Shown: positions 30,710 to 40,188 of the stretch, in pieces | Numbering within the stretch: the stretch's first letter is position 1 | Layout: each line of letters opens with the position of its first letter | NCBI RefSeq assembly: GCF_017916295.1 | Contig: NZ_JAFMSS010000001.1 | Location: 186,001-250,000 of the forward strand | DNA: 64,000 nucleotides | Source of the DNA: Rubellimicrobium arenae | Lineage (GTDB): Bacteria > Pseudomonadota > Alphaproteobacteria > Rhodobacterales > Rhodobacteraceae | Direction of reading: 5' to 3' | Program-made: the position numbers and the translations under genes | The notes under the pieces: model-generated | Seen by the model: only the letters and a program-made list of their open reading frames with translations | What the model was told of the DNA's origin: nothing | The model's database searches: none

Positions 30710-31558
30710 TCAGACCTCCGCGTCGAAGGCTTCGCGCAGCCCGTCGCCCAGCAGGTTGAACCCGAGCACGAGGACGAGGATGGCGAGCGCCGGAAAGACG
30801 GACAGCCACCAGGCGTCCGGCATGTACTTGGCCCCGTCCGCGACCATGGACCCGAGGTCGGGCGTGGGCGGCTGCACGCCCAGGCCCAGGAAGGACAGCG
30901 ATGACACCATCAGCACCACGAAGCCCACGTCCAGCGTCAGCTTGGTCAGGACCGCGGGGGCGCAGTTGGGCAGGATCTCGCGGAACATCACGTGCGGGGC
31001 CGAGGCGCCGATCACCTCGGCGGCGAGGACATAGCCCTCGCGCGCCTCGCTCCGCACGAGGTTGTAGACCAGCCGCGTGTACCAGGGCCACCACATCACG
31101 GTGACGGCCAGCATCGCGTTGGTCAGCGTTGCGGGCAGGAAGCCCATGATCGCCATGGCCAGCACGAGCGGCGGGATCGCCAGGAAGATGTCGGTCAGCC
31201 GCATGATCAGGAACTCGACCCAGCCGCCGATGTAGCCGGCCAGGAGCCCGAGGATGACGCCGACGGGCATGGAGATCGCCAGCACCAGCGCCGCCATCAC
31301 CAGCGACAGCCGGAAGCCGAAGACGATCCGGGTCAGGACGTCCCGGCCGATGGTGTCGGTGCCGAACCAGTGCGCGGCGGACGGCCCCTGGTTGATGGCG
31401 GTGAAGTCTCCGATCGGTCCGACATGCGTCGGATAGGGCGTGATCCAGTCGGCCAGGAGGGCCGCCCCGACGCAGAGGATGACCAGCCCGAGACCCAGGA
31501 GGGAGATGGGGTTGGATCGGAATTCGGTCCAGGCGACGGAGGACGGACGCGTGCTCAT
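30710..31558 (-). CDS. ABC transporter permease (DppC-like)
   Basis: A 282-residue inner-membrane permease with an N-terminal helix, HWFGTDTIGRDVLTRIVFG (typical DppC), a cluster of helices, and the EAA-type loop EAREGYVLAAEVIGASAPHVMFREILPNC that contacts the ATPases. It overlaps the DppB-like gene by four bases. Confidence 0.93.
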   Translation of the reverse strand: MSTRPSSVAWTEFRSNPISLLGLGLVILCVGAALLADWITPYPTHVGPIGDFTAINQGPSAAHWFGTDTIGRDVLTRIVFGFRLSLVMAALVLAISMPVGVILGLLAGYIGGWVEFLIMRLTDIFLAIPPLVLAMAIMGFLPATLTNAMLAVTVMWWPWYTRLVYNLVRSEAREGYVLAAEVIGASAPHVMFREILPNCAPAVLTKLTLDVGFVVLMVSSLSFLGLGVQPPTPDLGSMVADGAKYMPDAWWLSVFPALAILVLVLGFNLLGDGLREAFDAEV

Positions 31559-32586
31559 GCCTTGGCCCTCCCCTCGCCCAGTCGAATGCGCGGATTGATG
31601 ACGGACACGAGCACGTCCACGATCAGGTTGGTGAGAAGGAACATCCCGGCGATCACCATGACGGTGCCGACGATCGCATCCAGATCCTTGCGCAGGATCA
31701 CCTCGACGCCGTAGCGCGACAGCCCGGACCAGCCGAAGACCCGTTCCACCAGGAAGGCGTTGGCCAGCATGGCGGCGAAGTCGAGCCCCAGGATCGTCAG
31801 GGTCGGGATCAACGCGGGCCGGAAGGCGTAGCGGCGCGCGATCCGCCGCTCGGCGAAGCCGTAGGCGCGCGACATCTCGATGTAGGGCCGGCGGTAGGTC
31901 TCGATCATGGAGGACCGGGTGAGCCGTGCTGTCTGGCCGATGCCCGACAGCGCAAGCGCGAGCGAGGGCAGGACGAGGTGATAGGCCGTCACGGCGAAGG
32001 TCCGTGGCTCACCGGCCAGAAGGGAGTCGATCAGGTAGAAGCCCGTTATCCCAGGGGGTGGCGCGACGTCGGTGGGCAAGCGGCCTTCCAGCGGGAAGAC
32101 GGGCCAAAGATAGGCCAGCAGCAGCTGGAGGATGACCGCCCAGACAAAGGCGGGCGTGCAGACGGTCGTCACCGCGAGAAGCCGGGCGAGGTGGTCCATC
32201 CAACGTCCCTTGAACCGGGCCGACAGGATGCCGAGCGGGATCCCCAGGACGATCATCATCAACCCGGCCACCAGCACGAGCTCCAGGGTGGCGGGCAGAT
32301 ACGAGGCGATGTCGGTGGTCACCGGCCTCTTGGTGTAGAGCGAGGTCCCAAGGTCGCCGTGCGCGAGGTCGCGCAGGAAGTAGAGATACTGGACCGCGAT
32401 CGGCTCATCCAAGTGGCGTTCCGCGCGAAGGGCATCCACCTGCTCCTGGGTGGCGTTGGGGCCAAGGGCGATGCGCGCCGGATCGCCCGGCACCACGCGG
32501 GCGACGCAGAAGATCAGAAGCGACACGCCGAACAGCACGAGGACCGAGACCCCGAGCCGGCGCAGGAGAAGTCGTAGGATCGGCAT
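31555..32586 (-). CDS. ABC transporter permease (DppB-like)
   Basis: A 343-residue permease: first helix LGVSVLVLFGVSLLIFCVARVVPGDPARIALGPNA, then periplasmic and membrane segments, and the DppB loop EMSRAYGFAERRIARRYAFRPALIPTLTI. Together with the DppC-like subunit it forms the channel for the substrate carried by the family-5 binding protein. Its ATG is in the stop of the racemase gene (one-base overlap). Confidence 0.93.
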   Translation of the reverse strand: MPILRLLLRRLGVSVLVLFGVSLLIFCVARVVPGDPARIALGPNATQEQVDALRAERHLDEPIAVQYLYFLRDLAHGDLGTSLYTKRPVTTDIASYLPATLELVLVAGLMMIVLGIPLGILSARFKGRWMDHLARLLAVTTVCTPAFVWAVILQLLLAYLWPVFPLEGRLPTDVAPPPGITGFYLIDSLLAGEPRTFAVTAYHLVLPSLALALSGIGQTARLTRSSMIETYRRPYIEMSRAYGFAERRIARRYAFRPALIPTLTILGLDFAAMLANAFLVERVFGWSGLSRYGVEVILRKDLDAIVGTVMVIAGMFLLTNLIVDVLVSVINPRIRLGEGRAKA

Positions 32587-33362
32587 CAGCGCACCTCGAT
32601 CCGGTTACCGATGGCCGCCGCACCAAAGCAGCCGGTCATCCCGAGTTCGTCGTCATCGGGGGCGAGCCCTGCCCCGATGCGGCCGGGGCTCCAGCCCAGA
32701 GCGGCCAGGCCGCAAAGGTGCTCGGCCATGCGGAACGGCGCGCGCACCGCATCGATCACGGGGACCCCGATCCGGTCCTGGATCTCGTCCTGCGCCCCAT
32801 GCTCCAGCGTGCAACCCAGGAGGATCGCCTCGGCTCCATCGTTCTCGACGGCGGCGCGGGCCTCCTCCTCGATGCGCCGGGCGGTCAGGCCCGGGTCCCG
32901 GACAAGGTCCGAGGTCAGGATGTCGAGCGTGCGGATCGAGGCCACCATGTGATCGGCCCCATGGCCCCGCACCACCCGGGCAATGTGCCCCGCCGCCTTC
33001 GGCCGGGTGGCAATGATCGAGCAGCGCGCCGCGAGATGAGCCGCCGTCTGCAACCCGGCCAGGCAGGGTCCCAGCACGATCATGCGGCCCGACACCTCGC
33101 GCGCGGCCGTCACGGCCGTGTCATAGAAGCAGCCGATGATCATGGCGTCCCAGCCCTCGGCCGAAGCCTGCCGGGACAGGCGCACGACCTCCGGCACGGC
33201 CATGGCCTCGAAGCTGTCGTATTCCAGGTGCTCGGGCACGACGCCGGGCACGAGCGACACGACCTCGGCCAGGGTTTCCGCCGATTTGGTCTGTCGCAGG
33301 AGCGCGGCGATGCCGGCGTCGTGGTCGGGCGTGCCGACCGGATTGACCCAGAGGATGCGCAT
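32586..33362 (-). CDS. Asp/Glu/hydantoin racemase family protein
   Basis: A 258-residue racemase of the Asp/Glu/hydantoin group. The two catalytic-type cysteines are in IIGCFYDTAVTAARE (about residue 77) and LLGCTLEHGAQDEI (about residue 183), each followed by small residues as in two-base racemases. MRILWVNPVGTPDHDAG opens the fold. In this cluster it would interconvert enantiomers of a hydantoin or amino-acid product. Start ATG at 33362 with GGGGA upstream; the same frame extends past it without conserved sequence. Confidence 0.88.
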   Translation of the reverse strand: MRILWVNPVGTPDHDAGIAALLRQTKSAETLAEVVSLVPGVVPEHLEYDSFEAMAVPEVVRLSRQASAEGWDAMIIGCFYDTAVTAAREVSGRMIVLGPCLAGLQTAAHLAARCSIIATRPKAAGHIARVVRGHGADHMVASIRTLDILTSDLVRDPGLTARRIEEEARAAVENDGAEAILLGCTLEHGAQDEIQDRIGVPVIDAVRAPFRMAEHLCGLAALGWSPGRIGAGLAPDDDELGMTGCFGAAAIGNRIEVR

Positions 33363-33426
33363 GGGAAATCCCCGATGGATGATCCGCGCAGGGCCGGAAC
33401 CCCGCGCGGCGGAACAGGTCAGCGGA

Positions 33427-35016
33427 TCACTCGGTGACCCGCATGTCCTTGAACAGCATGTTGAAGCTCTGGAGCGGATACCGCTTCGAATCATCCTCGA
33501 GCGCGGGCACCTCGACGCCGTTGCGGATCGCGTAGGCGCCGGTGAACTCGTAGGCGAAGATGTCGGGCGCCAGTTCGGTCAGGCGCGCGTTGAGCTGCTT
33601 GTAGATCTCCGCCCGCTTGCCTTCGTCGGTCTCGGTGCGCCCGGCCTCGAGCAGGCGGTCGACCTCCTCATCCTGCAGGTGCTCGGCGGACATCCAGGTC
33701 GGCGGGACCTTGGAGCTGTACATGTTGTACAGCAGCGAGTCCGGGTCGGGCGTCAGCGCCGTCACCGCGATTTCCACGGCGTGGGGCGCGGTGGCCGGCT
33801 CGGTCACTTGCTCGGTCAGGAGCGCCCAGGGGGTCCGGACGACGTTCACCGTGAAGCCGAGCTGGCTGAAGGTCGCCTGCATGAGAAGGGCGAGGCGTTC
33901 ACGCGCTGGCACCTCGGCGATCCAGGCGATGTCGAGGGGATACTGTGCCGGGTCGTACTGGCATTCCGCCAGCTCGGACTGGGCGCGGGCCAAGTCCTGC
34001 GTGAACCCGGGCGCGGCGGGATCGTGGCCCGTCAGGCCCATGGGCAAGGCGCCGTTCATCGGGATCCCCTGGGCGAGGTCTGGCGTGACCTGCAGGAGCT
34101 GGACCGTGGTGGCATAGTCGTAGGCGTACATCAGGGCGCGACGGCAGTGCACGTCATCGAGCGGCGCGCGCTGCGTGTTGAGCTTGATATACTCGCCCGT
34201 GCCGCCCGGCTCGGGCGCAAGGTGCACCGTGCCTTCATCGGCCATGGCCTTGAGCACCTCGGGGGGAAGCCACAGGGAGGAGATGTCATGCTCGCCGCGC
34301 GACATCAGGGCGCGCACCGTCGAGGCCTCCAGTCCGTAGCGGTAACGCACCGTCTCGGGCGCGGCGGGATCGACAACCCCCTTGTAGTTAGGATTGCGCA
34401 CCATGACCGTCTCGGTCTGCGGATCGTGCGACTGGACCATGTAGGCCCCGCTTCCGGCGCTGTTCTGCGACAGCCAGGCGTCCGCATAATCGCGGAATTC
34501 GCCGTAGCTGCCCTCGCCATAGTGTTCGGCGAGAGTCTTGCTGTCGACGATCGAAAGGCGGCTCAGCGCCGCAAGGAACGGCGCGAAGGGCTCGGAGAGC
34601 TGGAACCTGACGGTGTGGTCGTCGACGGCCTCGACCCCGGCGACCCGCCCCACGAACAGGCTGGCCGAGCCCTGCCCCATCGCCATCAGGCGATCGAAGG
34701 AATAGACCACGTCGGCCGCGGTGACGGGATTGCCCGACGAAAAGACGGCATCGTCCCGGAGCTTGAAGGTGTAGGTGGACCCGTCGATGGTCCATTCGGT
34801 CGCCAGCATCGGCTGCACGCCGGGCCCGCCCTGGGTCGGGTAGACCAGGGTCTCGTAGAGGTTCACGGCCAGCACCGTGTCGGCGTAGTCGACCCCCTTG
34901 GCGGGGTCGATCTCGCCCACCGGGCTTTCATCGAGCCGGAGCACGCGTTCGGCCATGGCCGGCGCCGCAAAGGCGGCCGTCGTGGCGAGAAGCGTCGCGA
35001 GGAGCGTCTTTCTCAT
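33427..35016 (-). CDS. Family-5 extracellular solute-binding protein (peptide/opine class)
   Basis: A 529-residue periplasmic binding protein. MRKTLLATLLATTAAFAAPAMA is a signal peptide with A-x-A cleavage. The mature protein has VNLYETLVYPTQGG, DGSTYTFKLRDDAVFSSGNPVTAADVVYSFDR and other SBP_bac_5 signatures. It delivers the substrate to the adjacent DppBC permease. ATGs at 35022 and 35016 are both possible; the AGGGA ribosome-binding site is best placed for 35016. Confidence 0.93.
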   Translation of the reverse strand: MRKTLLATLLATTAAFAAPAMAERVLRLDESPVGEIDPAKGVDYADTVLAVNLYETLVYPTQGGPGVQPMLATEWTIDGSTYTFKLRDDAVFSSGNPVTAADVVYSFDRLMAMGQGSASLFVGRVAGVEAVDDHTVRFQLSEPFAPFLAALSRLSIVDSKTLAEHYGEGSYGEFRDYADAWLSQNSAGSGAYMVQSHDPQTETVMVRNPNYKGVVDPAAPETVRYRYGLEASTVRALMSRGEHDISSLWLPPEVLKAMADEGTVHLAPEPGGTGEYIKLNTQRAPLDDVHCRRALMYAYDYATTVQLLQVTPDLAQGIPMNGALPMGLTGHDPAAPGFTQDLARAQSELAECQYDPAQYPLDIAWIAEVPARERLALLMQATFSQLGFTVNVVRTPWALLTEQVTEPATAPHAVEIAVTALTPDPDSLLYNMYSSKVPPTWMSAEHLQDEEVDRLLEAGRTETDEGKRAEIYKQLNARLTELAPDIFAYEFTGAYAIRNGVEVPALEDDSKRYPLQSFNMLFKDMRVTE

Positions 35017-35335
35017 CGTCATGTTCCCTGTTTCAGTCTTGTGTTGTTTGCCGGGGCCTTGGTCCCGCCCCTTCCTTCTTCTTCCTGCGTCGCCAACCTG
35101 CCCACGCCGTCCCCTGACGGCCGCAGGTCAACGACAGGGAAGAAGCCCTCGCCCCGGCTGTCGGGGCACCGCCCCACGCCGGGATGACGCGAGCCCCGGC
35201 CGTGCCAGGCCCGGAGCCGACCACTCTGGACCCCACCCCGAGACGTCGCGTCGGTGCCGCGCCGCGCCGGCAATCCCGGTCCGGCCGCAGAGGCGGGCTC
35301 GGGCCGGAACACGGCGGGTGCGCGACGGCCCGCCA
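35017..35335. other. Gap inside hyu cluster between M24 gene and binding-protein gene
   Basis: 319 bases without a gene, the only large gap in an otherwise tight minus-strand cluster. It is likely to hold an internal promoter for the transport half. No clear promoter hexamers or terminator with a T-run were found. Confidence 0.4.
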
Positions 35336-36424
35336 TCAGCGTCCCACCACCCTGACGTCACGGGGCAGCGACGACAGGATCTGCGGCCCATCCTTGGTCA
35401 GGTAGACGATCTCCTCCAGCCGGATGCCAAAGCGGTCGGGCAGGTAGATGCCTGGCTCGATGGAGAAGACGGCCCCTTCCTCCAGCACCGTTTCGGAGAC
35501 GGAAGTGAGGTAAGGCGGCTCGTGGATCTCCACGCCCAGACCGTGCCCGGTGCGGTGCAGGAAGTAGTCGCCGTAGCCCGCCGCCGTGATGACCCCACGG
35601 GCGGCATCGTCCACCACATGCGCCTTCACGCCGGGCCGCGCCGCCGCCATGGCCGCCTGCACGGCGGCCTCGACCACCGCATGGACCTCCGCGTAGCCTT
35701 CGGGCGCCTGCCCCACGACGGCCATGCGGGTGATGTCCGAGGACATCCCGCTCTTGGTGCCGCCCACGTCCATGACCACGGCGTCGCCTTCGCGCAGGAC
35801 GGTCTCCCCGGTCGCGTGGTGCGGGAAGGCGCCATTGCGCCCGGCTCCGATGATGGTGAAGAGCGCCTTCGCCCCCGAGGCCGCGAAGCTCGCCTTGATG
35901 ATGTCGGCGACCTGCGACTCCGTCATGCCGGGCCGCATCTCGGCCCAGGCGGTCTTCAGGGCGGCGTCGGCGATGGCCGCCTCGGCCTTCAGCGTCGCCC
36001 ATTCCTCGGCGTCCTTGGACATCCGCAGCCGGCCTACCGTGTCGTCGCAGAAGGTCCGCGCCGCGCCCGGCAACTGGTCGAGCAGCAGGAGACCGAAGTC
36101 GAGCCGCATCGTCTCGTCCAGGGCGACGGACCGCGCGCCTTCTCCGCCGACGGCCGCCAGCGACGCGGCGAGCGCCGCGCTCGGGCCTTCGTCGTCGGAC
36201 CAGCGGTGCATCGGCAGCGAGGTGAACTCGGCCGCGGAGTCGGCGTTGAGCTTGGGCATCAGGAAGGCGGCGCCCTTCGGCCCCACCAGCAGGAGACAGG
36301 GCCTCTCGTCCGCATGGGGATGGAACCCCAGGAGCCACTGCATGTGCGCTCCGGGTCCCAGCGCCAGGAGATCGGTCCCGGTCTCGGCCATGCGGTCGCG
36401 CAGGCGGGTCAGTCGTGCGGTCAT
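35336..36424 (-). CDS. M24-family metallohydrolase (Xaa-Pro peptidase/creatinase-like)
   Basis: A 362-residue pita-bread-fold enzyme. The N-terminal creatinase-like domain spans about residues 1-130. The catalytic domain keeps all five metal ligands of dinuclear M24 peptidases: Asp219 (VMDVGGT), Asp230 (SSDITR), His294 (TGHGLG), Glu323 (SIEPGIY) and Glu337 (RLEEIVY). That favours a Xaa-Pro dipeptidase-like hydrolase over a true creatinase, which lacks the metal set. In context it may cleave a product or precursor of the hyu pathway. Confidence 0.9.
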   Translation of the reverse strand: MTARLTRLRDRMAETGTDLLALGPGAHMQWLLGFHPHADERPCLLLVGPKGAAFLMPKLNADSAAEFTSLPMHRWSDDEGPSAALAASLAAVGGEGARSVALDETMRLDFGLLLLDQLPGAARTFCDDTVGRLRMSKDAEEWATLKAEAAIADAALKTAWAEMRPGMTESQVADIIKASFAASGAKALFTIIGAGRNGAFPHHATGETVLREGDAVVMDVGGTKSGMSSDITRMAVVGQAPEGYAEVHAVVEAAVQAAMAAARPGVKAHVVDDAARGVITAAGYGDYFLHRTGHGLGVEIHEPPYLTSVSETVLEEGAVFSIEPGIYLPDRFGIRLEEIVYLTKDGPQILSSLPRDVRVVGR

Positions 36425-36451
36425 GATGTGCCTCCTTGGGACCGGGAAAGA

Positions 36452-38104
36452 TCAGGCCTCGACACCATAGACCTCCTTGGCGCGTTCAGGGGTGATGAGG
36501 CCGTCGCGGATGTCGCGGCGCACCAGGTCCGGGTCGCGCGTCCGGGGGTCGCCCAGGCCGCCGCCGTTGCCGGTGATGACGCGGATCAGATCGCCCGCGC
36601 GGGTCTTGAGGCCCGACACGAAGGCATAATCCTGCGGTTCGCCCTGCTGCGGGATGAAGCGGACGAAGTTGGGCGACCCGTCGCGCCCGCCCGCCAAACC
36701 CCAGGCCGGGAAGCGGGAACGGGTGTAGCCCACGGTCAGGTAGCCGTTGTCCGCACGCGGGCGGTAATCGATGATGACGCCGCGCCCACCGGTGAACTCC
36801 CCTTCGCCGCCGGGGGCGGTGTTCAGCTCCATCCGGTCGATCAGGACGCCGTTGCGGGCCTCGTTGATTTCGGCGGGGCAGTTGTACGTCTCGCCGTGGA
36901 AGGACGAGAAGATCGCGCTGTTGCCGTCGCGCCCCGCGCTGCCCCCCCAGCCGCCGACCTGCGGCTCGATGATGGTGTACTGCCGGCCGGTGTCGGGATG
37001 GATGCCGCCGATGAACGTCCCGCAGACCGAGGCGAAGTGCCCCGCGCCCAGCAGGTCCGGCACGACGGGCGCAAGGCAGCGCCACATCAGGTCGTAGGCG
37101 CGGAGCTCGACCTCGTAGTAGAAGCCGATCGCCGCGGGCTCCTTGGCGTCGAAGACCGACCCCTTGCGGGTCAGCAGCTCGATGGGCCGGAACGAGCCGC
37201 CGTTGGCCGGGCCCCGGGGGTCGGTCAGCGACTTGAGCAGCATCTGCGCCGCGATCATCACCCCGTCGCGGCAGGCGTTCACCGGGCCCGGGGACTGGTC
37301 CGGGTTGTCCCGCAGGTCCACGATGAACCTGTCCTCGGCGATGGTGATCTTGACGTTGAAGATGCGCCCGTCGTCCTGCTCCTCGTTCAGCTCGTAGGTG
37401 CCCTTGGGCAGCGTGGCCAGCGACTTGCGGGTGACCGCCTCGCCGAAGTCCATGAACTTGGCCACGGCGGCGCGGAAGGTCTCGGCCCCGTACTTGGCCG
37501 CCAGCTCCTCCAGCCGCCGCGCCCCGATCCGGACCGAGGAGATCGCCGCCCAGACGTCCCCCTCGAGCACGTCGGGCATCCGGGAATTGACCTTGATGAT
37601 GTCGAAGACCGGCTGGATCGCCTCGCCTCCGGCGATGATCCGGATGGCCGGCAGGCGCAGGCCTTCCTGGAAGATCTCGGTTGCGTCCCCGGTCAGCGAC
37701 CCCGGCGCCATGCCACCCACGTCCGAGTTGTGGGCGATGTTGGCCGTCCAGGCGATGAGCTGCCCGTCGGCAAAGACGGGCATGGCCACGATGATGTCGT
37801 TAAGGTGCGTGACGCCGCCGTAATAGGGATCGTTGGTGGCGAAGACGTCGCCGGGCCGGAGGTCCTCCTTCCGGTGCCGCGACAGGATCACCTTCACCGC
37901 CTTGTCGAGCACGCCCACGAAGGCCGGGATCCCCGCGCCCGACGAGGCCAGCTCCCCGTCGGCGTCGGTGATCCCGGTGCCCATATCGAGCACCTCGTAG
38001 ATGATCGAGCTCATGGCCGTCTTCTTCATCGCCGCGAACATCTCGTCGGCGGTGGCCTGGAGCGAGTTCTGGATGATCTCGGCCGTGATCGGATCGAGCG
38101 TCAT
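36452..38104 (-). CDS. hyuB: Hydantoinase/oxoprolinase B subunit, copy 2
   Basis: A 550-residue HyuB-family protein with DPITAEIIQNSLQATADEM, AMSSIIYEVLDMGTGITD, a DVFATNDPYYGGVTHLND segment and the C-terminal GNGGGLGDPRTRDP. It differs widely from copy 1 (25.2-26.9 kb), so the two pairs probably act on different substrates or steps. Its ATG overlaps the hyuA2 stop by four bases. A 27-base gap separates it from the downstream M24 gene. Confidence 0.93.
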   Translation of the reverse strand: MTLDPITAEIIQNSLQATADEMFAAMKKTAMSSIIYEVLDMGTGITDADGELASSGAGIPAFVGVLDKAVKVILSRHRKEDLRPGDVFATNDPYYGGVTHLNDIIVAMPVFADGQLIAWTANIAHNSDVGGMAPGSLTGDATEIFQEGLRLPAIRIIAGGEAIQPVFDIIKVNSRMPDVLEGDVWAAISSVRIGARRLEELAAKYGAETFRAAVAKFMDFGEAVTRKSLATLPKGTYELNEEQDDGRIFNVKITIAEDRFIVDLRDNPDQSPGPVNACRDGVMIAAQMLLKSLTDPRGPANGGSFRPIELLTRKGSVFDAKEPAAIGFYYEVELRAYDLMWRCLAPVVPDLLGAGHFASVCGTFIGGIHPDTGRQYTIIEPQVGGWGGSAGRDGNSAIFSSFHGETYNCPAEINEARNGVLIDRMELNTAPGGEGEFTGGRGVIIDYRPRADNGYLTVGYTRSRFPAWGLAGGRDGSPNFVRFIPQQGEPQDYAFVSGLKTRAGDLIRVITGNGGGLGDPRTRDPDLVRRDIRDGLITPERAKEVYGVEA

Positions 38105-40188
38105 GATGCGGCTTCCGTCTGCGGGAACTGGATGTGGAGGTTGCCCCAGGCATCCACCTCGACGTGGTTGCCGGGATGGATGACGACGGTGGTGCCCGGG
38201 TCCTCGACGATGGCGGGCCCATCGAAGCGCATTCCGGGCTTCAGACGCTCCCCGTCGTAGATCTCGGCCTCGTGGATGCCGTCGAGCGCGTAGTCGACGT
38301 TGCGCCGCCCCTTGGAGGCGCTGGAAGCCGCCTCCTCCGTCAGGGGCTGCGCCTTAAGCGTCAGCTTGCCCACTTCCGCCGAGGCGACGAGATGCAGGCC
38401 CACCATCTCCACCGGCGCCGGAAGGCGGTAGGTGTATTCCCGCTCGTAGGCGGCGTGGAAGTCGGCGGCGATGGCGGCCAGCCGGTCGTCCGTCACCGGC
38501 CCCTCGATGGGCACCTCGACCGTATGCTCCTGGTTCTGGTAGCGGAACTTGCCATAGCGCAGGAAGCGGACCTTGCCGGCGGGGATGCGCTCGGCCTCGA
38601 ACTGGGCGCGGGCCTTGTCCTCGAGGTCCGTGAAGCGGGCCTCGATCCCCGTCGCAGCGCCCGGCGCCATGTCCGCGAGCGCCGTCAGGAAGTAGTCGCG
38701 GCGCAGGTCGGACATCATCATGCCCCAGGCCGAGAAGACCGAGGCGCCGGCCGGGATCACGACCTTCTTCACGCCCAGCTCCTGGGCAAGCGCGACGGCG
38801 TGCATGGCCCCGCCGCCCCCGAACGCCACGAGCACGAAGTCCCGCGGGTCGTGGCCCCGGTTCAACGACACCAGCTTGAGCGCGTTCACCATGTTGTTGT
38901 TGGCGATGCGGACGATGCCCCGCGCCGCCTCGTCCCGGTCGATCCCAAGTCGCCCGGCGACCTTGTCCAGCGCCGCGGCGGTGGCCGCCATGTCGGCGAT
39001 GACGGTGCCGCCGCAGAAGTAGTTCCGGTTGATCCGGCCCAGCCAGAGGTTCGCGTCCGTCGTCGTCGCCTCGGTCCCGCCGCGCCCGTAGGCCGCCGGG
39101 CCCGGCACGGCGCCGGCCGACTTGGGTCCGACATGGAGCTTGGCGAAGTCGTCGACCCAGGCGATCGACCCGCCGCCGTTGCCGATCTCCACGAGATCCA
39201 CGACCGGCACCATGATGGGATAGCCCGCCGAGGTGCGGTCCCGCTCGATCCAATAGTCCGTCATGATGCGGACCTGCCCGTCCTCGATCAGCGAGCACTT
39301 GGCCGTGGTGCCCCCGATGTCGAGCGCCAGCACGTTGGGCTCTCCGATCAGCTTGCCGAGCTCCGCCGCGCCCCAGAAGCCCGAGGCGGGGCCGCTTTCC
39401 ACCATCGTGATCGGAACGCGGCTGACCGCCCCCAGGCTGTCCACTCCGCAGTTCGACTGCATGACGTAGAGCGTTCCGTCGAAGGACTCCTGCCGGAGCC
39501 CGTCCTGAAGCCGGGTCAGGTACCGCTCGGCCACCGGCTGGACGTAGGCCGACAGGACGGCCGTGTTGGTCCGCTCGTATTCCCGCCACTCGCGGCTGAT
39601 CTGGTGCGAGCCCACGGCCGCGACCTCGGGCCAGAGCTCGCGCAGGCGGTCCAGCACCGCAGCCTCGTGGGCCGGGTTGGCGTAGGAGTGCAGGAGCGCG
39701 ACCGCCACGGCCTGCACGCCATCCGCCTTGAAGTCTGCGACGATGCCGTCCAGCGGCGACAGGTCGAGCGGGCGGGTCTCCTGGCCCAGGTAGTTCATGC
39801 GGCCCGGCACCTCACGACGCAGATAGCGCGGCACGAAGGGCTGCGGCTTCTCGTAATGGAGGTTGAAGAAGTCGGGCCGGTTGCCCCGCGCGATCTCCAG
39901 CGTGTCGCGGAAGCCTTCGGTGGTGATCAGGCCGACCTTGACGCCCTTGCGTTCGGTCAGGGCGTTGATGACGACCGTGGTGCCGTGCGCCATGAAACCG
40001 ATGGTGGACGGATCGACGCCGCCCTTGCGCAGGACGTCCAAGACGCCCTGCTCGAAGTTCGGGGGCGTGGTGTCCGACTTGGCCGTGGTCACGCGGCTTT
40101 CGCCCGTCGCCTCATCGGTCTCGAAGCACACGAGGTCGGTGAAGGTGCCGCCCACGTCGGTGGCGACCCGGATCGTCGTGCCGGTCAT
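38101..40188 (-). CDS. hyuA: Hydantoinase/oxoprolinase A subunit, copy 2
   Basis: A 695-residue HyuA-family ASKHA ATPase. Nucleotide-binding marks are RVATDVGGTFTDLVCFE (about 6-22), VLALDIGGTTAKCSLI and GNGGGSIAWVD; near the C terminus LVAFGGGGAMHAVALAQELGV and the NVDYALDGIHEAEIYDGERL region are family-like. It is flanked by four-base overlaps on both sides, so GAF protein, HyuA2 and HyuB2 are made together. I start at the ATG at 40188; the longer frame is not family-like. Confidence 0.93.
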   Translation of the reverse strand: MTGTTIRVATDVGGTFTDLVCFETDEATGESRVTTAKSDTTPPNFEQGVLDVLRKGGVDPSTIGFMAHGTTVVINALTERKGVKVGLITTEGFRDTLEIARGNRPDFFNLHYEKPQPFVPRYLRREVPGRMNYLGQETRPLDLSPLDGIVADFKADGVQAVAVALLHSYANPAHEAAVLDRLRELWPEVAAVGSHQISREWREYERTNTAVLSAYVQPVAERYLTRLQDGLRQESFDGTLYVMQSNCGVDSLGAVSRVPITMVESGPASGFWGAAELGKLIGEPNVLALDIGGTTAKCSLIEDGQVRIMTDYWIERDRTSAGYPIMVPVVDLVEIGNGGGSIAWVDDFAKLHVGPKSAGAVPGPAAYGRGGTEATTTDANLWLGRINRNYFCGGTVIADMAATAAALDKVAGRLGIDRDEAARGIVRIANNNMVNALKLVSLNRGHDPRDFVLVAFGGGGAMHAVALAQELGVKKVVIPAGASVFSAWGMMMSDLRRDYFLTALADMAPGAATGIEARFTDLEDKARAQFEAERIPAGKVRFLRYGKFRYQNQEHTVEVPIEGPVTDDRLAAIAADFHAAYEREYTYRLPAPVEMVGLHLVASAEVGKLTLKAQPLTEEAASSASKGRRNVDYALDGIHEAEIYDGERLKPGMRFDGPAIVEDPGTTVVIHPGNHVEVDAWGNLHIQFPQTEAAS

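Noticed and set aside
34898..38260. 1120-residue plus-strand open frame
   Set aside because: Antisense to the well-supported M24, hyuB2 and binding-protein genes; no motif; composition is that of a GC-rich shadow.
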